The translations under genes and the position numbers were made by a program. A stretch of 64,000 nucleotides of DNA from Acanthacorydalis orientalis (taxonomy: Eukaryota > Arthropoda > Insecta > Megaloptera > Corydalidae): the NCBI GenBank assembly GCA_034766995.1, contig CM068320.1, positions 4,241,001 to 4,305,000 of the forward strand, written 5' to 3'. The notes below the pieces were generated by a model. The model ran no database searches and was not told where the DNA came from. It saw nothing but the letters and a program-made list of their open reading frames with translations. This document shows positions 60,499 through 64,000 of this stretch, piece by piece (the stretch's first letter is position 1; every line of letters starts with the position of its first letter).

Positions 60499-60755
60499 GT
60501 ATATGTATATATATATAATATGATTATATGTAAAAAGAATATAGTAATATTTTGCAGATTTAATACGTAAACAAAACTAATGAAGTTAAAAGTACGATAA
60601 AAAATTTAAACTAAATATTTTTTTTCATTTCATTGAAGATTTGTAATTATATGGATGCGACTGTTATGATTTTGACATTTAAATTGAAACTGAAGTTTAA
60701 ATAAAAAGTATTTATCATTATAAGGATTTTACAATTTTATAGATTAAGTGTTTGA
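58954..60755. other. Gene-free A+T-rich stretch
   Basis: Contains the TA/TATG tract 60453-60518. No exon or element recognised. Confidence 0.45.
60453..60518. repeat. (TA)n microsatellite
   Basis: About 64 bp of TA with TATG interruptions near its end. Confidence 0.97.
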
Positions 60756-60902
60756 CGTTATTACAAAAGAATACTTGCTCCCAATGATCGCATTATCCAT
60801 GATCTTATTGTATTAAATCCCAAGGGAAATAAAGACTATATAGAATATTTCGAAGGGGATATTAAAACCAGTTTGATAAATCATATTAAATTACATTATT
60901 AG
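60756..60902 (+). other. Short coding-like frame, unassigned
   Basis: 48 codons between TGA (60753-60755) and TAG (60900-60902), reading RILAPNDRIIHDLIVLNPKG and NKDYIEYFEGDIKTSLINHI. The amino-acid mix is more protein-like than most chance frames here, but it has no ATG, no clear splice site and no family I know. Confidence 0.15.
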
Positions 60903-61713
60903 TACATTCTTTTTATTTTAAAAATATCATTTCCTATTATTTTTTTCTCGACTAAAATGTATGTATTAACAACACATATACATTTTAAATGATCTTCGAA
61001 TAAGAAATGAATCAATAAGTATGATAGAGTTATGTTCAATAATATAAAATTCTAATATAGTGCAACAGGTACAATATTTTCAAAGTTATTTTAAGTATAT
61101 AAATACTTATTAACAAGTATAAAATACTATAGAGTACCAACTACTCGAGCAAGGAAAAATAAAATTGGTTTACATTATCTAACTGTTCAAGTTACTAGAA
61201 AAATTATTATTTTTTTAAATTAATCCCCAATTAAACATAAAAAAGTAAATTGTTTCTTAAGGTGTTACACTCTTTGATTGTTAATTATTTATCGGCTTAT
61301 ATTTTTTTTAAAAAAATCAAAATCCGCTAATAACCTTTTGGATGTATATCTTTCGATTTTTCTTATATTTGTAGTTTTTATGATTCAATTAAAAGTCCTT
61401 AATTTTGGAACTAACAACATTAATTTAAAAGAGAATATAACACGATGTTGCTTTACACATATTAATTTATTAGCGTAGATTGTTACAGTTATTCTAGTTT
61501 ATAATTTTTCCGTAATTTTAGAGTTTCAAGTTAATAAATGTAGGGAAATTTTTTTAAAGAAAACGTCTTTTCCTTGTAGTATCAACTAAATTGATTTCTA
61601 TATAAAAGTGACGTATAACTAAATTTTGGGGATTTCCCTAAAGTATTCAACAAGATCGTAGAATTTAAATTAAATTGAATGTACGAAAAAATTGGAAAAA
61701 CATTTGGTTATGA

Positions 61714-62100
61714 AAAAAAATTCAAGTTGTAGGATCAATAATATTAAAATGCATCACTTATCGTACTGTACAGTTCAAGTTATTGAGATTTCACATTGTA
61801 GATTTATTAGTTAAAGAGAGCTATATTTACGATTTAAAAATTGTTATAACAAATGAAGTGTGTACATTAAAATATGTTCGTTCATATATAAAACTTGGAA
61901 TTAATGATCAAATACTAAAAAATCGTAGCAGAAAATTTAAAATGTATGTTAACAAATCTGACAAACGAAGTTATACTCTTACAATCTATGAAACAAAATA
62001 TTTCTATAAAAGATGTTTTATAAAAATCGTTCTTTCACATACTATCTGTAGAAACCAGCTTATTTTATTCATTTTATTTTTATGTTGTCAGGATAAATAG
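61714..62100 (+). other. Longest non-repeat open frame (128 codons), unassigned
   Basis: Open from just after a TGA at 61711-61713 to TAG at 62098-62100. It reads LKCITYRTVQFKLLRFHIVD, VTNE-like segments, then YVRSYIKLGINDQILKNRSR, and ends LFILFLCCQDK. There is no ATG near its 5' end. In DNA this rich in A+T, 128 codons without a stop is unusual but not impossible over 64 kb. The composition (Ile, Lys, Tyr) follows the base composition, and no domain is visible. Confidence 0.2.
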
Positions 62101-62602
62101 TAATTATAATAAAAATGAATGTTTTAGTTTGGATTACATATATATTATCCATATTAAAAATGACATATTTTAAATTATAAATGGATTACTGCAATAATAG
62201 CTAGTTTATAGTTCCTTTTATTTTTAATAGGTAAAGTATTTAAGTGTAGTAGTTTTAAATTAATAATGAAGAAATGTTGAATTATAAACATGAGTAAAAA
62301 ATGCGTTTAGTTCAGTTTATTATGCAAAATATTGTACTTCCATTTTTTTCTATTAAATTTTAGAATTTTGGTTCTCATTTACATTCATTCGAAGTAAGAT
62401 AAATATTTAATTTTAATATGTAATGTAATTAATTGTCATTTGGTGGCTGGACCTGTATATGAATGGCTTAGTAATAATTTAAAATCATATTTATTTAAGA
62501 TCAAATAAATGCTTTCGTAATAGAATTCATGTTACAATTAGACTTTCATTACTATATATTTATTATTATTGTTTTAATACAGTACAACCATTTCAATAAT
62601 AT

Positions 62603-62646
62603 TATGTATGTATGTATGTATGTATGTATGTATGTATGTATGTATG

Positions 62647-62672
<26 letters not shown>
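62603..62672. repeat. (TATG)n(TA)n compound microsatellite
   Basis: About eleven TATG units followed by TA. Confidence 0.98.
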
Positions 62673-62678
<6 letters not shown>

Positions 62679-63009
62679 TTTACACCTGTGTATGTGTCAC
62701 AAATGAAATAATATGTATATTCTTTCAAAAATATTATTTTTTAATACAGTAATGTTTACACTACAGTCAATCATAATTTTAATAAATCCATTATTTTGTA
62801 TGACTTTAAATTTAAGTGTAATAAATAAACTCAACTGAAGATATACTTTTTAATCTTCAAAAATGAAGAATGTGCTGTAGTTTTGAGCTCATATATGATT
62901 TTAGGCTTGTGAATTTTTGAATAAGTGTGTAAACTACAAAATATATTGAAAAACTTAATGTAATACATTTATTTTAAAATAATGTATTGTGCAGGTATAA
63001 CCTATTTTG

Positions 63010-63012
<3 letters not shown>

Positions 63013-63052
<40 letters not shown>
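63013..63052. repeat. (TA)n microsatellite
   Basis: 40 bp of TA. Confidence 0.98.
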
Positions 63053-63054
<2 letters not shown>

Positions 63055-64000
63055 TTAATGTGAGTTGTATTGGATCGCCTGTATATTATTCTGCATTACT
63101 AACGCATCACCAGTAACATACATATTGATCCAATTGAATCAAAAATAGGATAAGATTTCTAAATTTAACATTAAAACAAACGAGTAACTTTTAATTTTCA
63201 TATAATTTTCATGGTAATTTCATATCATCATATTGTTATCTATCAAACATGAAAGAAATACTGGTAATACTATGATTACTACTTTTAATAGTTGAAGGCT
63301 AATGATGTTTTCCATCAATCTATATAGAAATAATTAATAACAAAGTAGTATTAATATCAATTAAATGGTAATTAAATAATAGCTGTTCGAAATATTATTA
63401 AATAATTATACCTCTGGTTGTCATCGATTAATTTAGTATTTGTCGATTATTTAAATAGTTAATAATTATTTTGAAAAACGTGTTTATTGAAATTAATATA
63501 ATTTCAAATATAGATTTATGACATATTTTACAGGTTATTGAATATATTTTGTTGGTTTACTACTTAAAATTTTATCCTTTAGGATAATTAAAAATAAAGT
63601 AAAAACAAAAAAAGGAAAAAAAGAAATGGTAATTACGAGTGAACTTTTTATTCTGGTGTTATATTTCGTACTCTGCAATATTGTAATTTTTTCATACTAA
63701 AAAATAAAATCATACTCTGGCTAAATCTATTTAAGCAAATGAATTCATATACCATAAACTATAAAAAAACATTCAAAAAACTGTTTAATAAGTGATTATT
63801 TTTAATTTTATATTTATTCATGATCATTTGATGAAAATGCACTAAATTTTAAAGTATATAACAAAAATTGGCACTCTTAAAATGACAATTTTCGATTATA
63901 ATGTATATTAGTGATTATAACAGTAAATAGTCACTCATTTATTATTTTTAAAAAATAAATATTTTAAAGTGTGTGGAATATTAATATATTCATATACTTT

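Larger units (their letters stand above)
62101..64000. other. Gene-free A+T-rich end of the window
   Basis: TATG/TA repeats at 62603-62672 and TA at 63013-63052. Nothing else recognised. Confidence 0.45.

Noticed and set aside
1..64000. tRNA, rRNA, snRNA genes and CRISPR arrays
   Set aside because: None recognised by eye on either strand; the regular repeats are microsatellites, not spacer arrays. A tRNAscan-SE and Infernal run would settle small RNAs.

Overview
The window is eukaryotic and looks like an insect (or other arthropod) nuclear genome. It is very A+T-rich, roughly three quarters by eye. It carries a spliced c-type lysozyme, many Tc1/mariner-superfamily remnants, and more than forty (TA)n microsatellites of about 25 to 75 bp. 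I see no bacterial gene organisation, no CRISPR array, and no tRNA or rRNA gene. The order of insect cannot be fixed from this sequence alone.

The only gene I can name with confidence is at the left end: the last two exons of a c-type lysozyme on the + strand (1719-1874 and 2846-2982). Its upstream exon, carrying the signal peptide and the first cysteine, is not visible and probably lies before the window. Both visible intron positions match the classic lysozyme gene structure.

Most of the rest is intergenic or intronic DNA filled with dead transposons. (i) A mariner family with mellifera-like ends: three copies (4445-5009, 20667-21235, 30197-30761) share one internal deletion that keeps the DNA-binding region and removes the catalytic domain. 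A fourth copy (12788-13624) carries a different deletion, and a fifth (26266-26474) is a truncated end. (ii) Other mariner pieces at 3955-4200, 12130-12245, 15079-15305 and 27895-28440. (iii) A Tc1-like element with both ends (35946-37586). (iv) A head-to-head pair of Tc1-like 3' halves forming a long imperfect inverted repeat (23182-24632). (v) A further transposase scrap at 39364-39600. (vi) Small non-autonomous elements: an ATAAGACGA-rich MITE (47413-47728), a pogo/Tigger-like MITE (50194-50572), a CCTTATA-repeat element (35181-35446), a hAT-like end (43355-43628) and two Helitron-like 3' ends (8855 and 22655). (vii) One non-LTR retrotransposon fragment (5105-5531).

A few GC-richer islands are not explained by transposons I recognise: 14435-14790, 33700-34060, 38450-38660, 41918-42051, 55535-55780 and 58498-58760. 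The last is CpG-rich with a palindromic CRE and an E-box and looks like a promoter. 41918-42051 looks like a terminal coding exon. These are the best places to look for unannotated host genes.

I did not find a clear new biological system. The most unusual observations are the mariner derivatives that keep only the DNA-binding region, the inverted Tc1 dimer, and the recurrent placement of TA-target transposons inside TA microsatellites.
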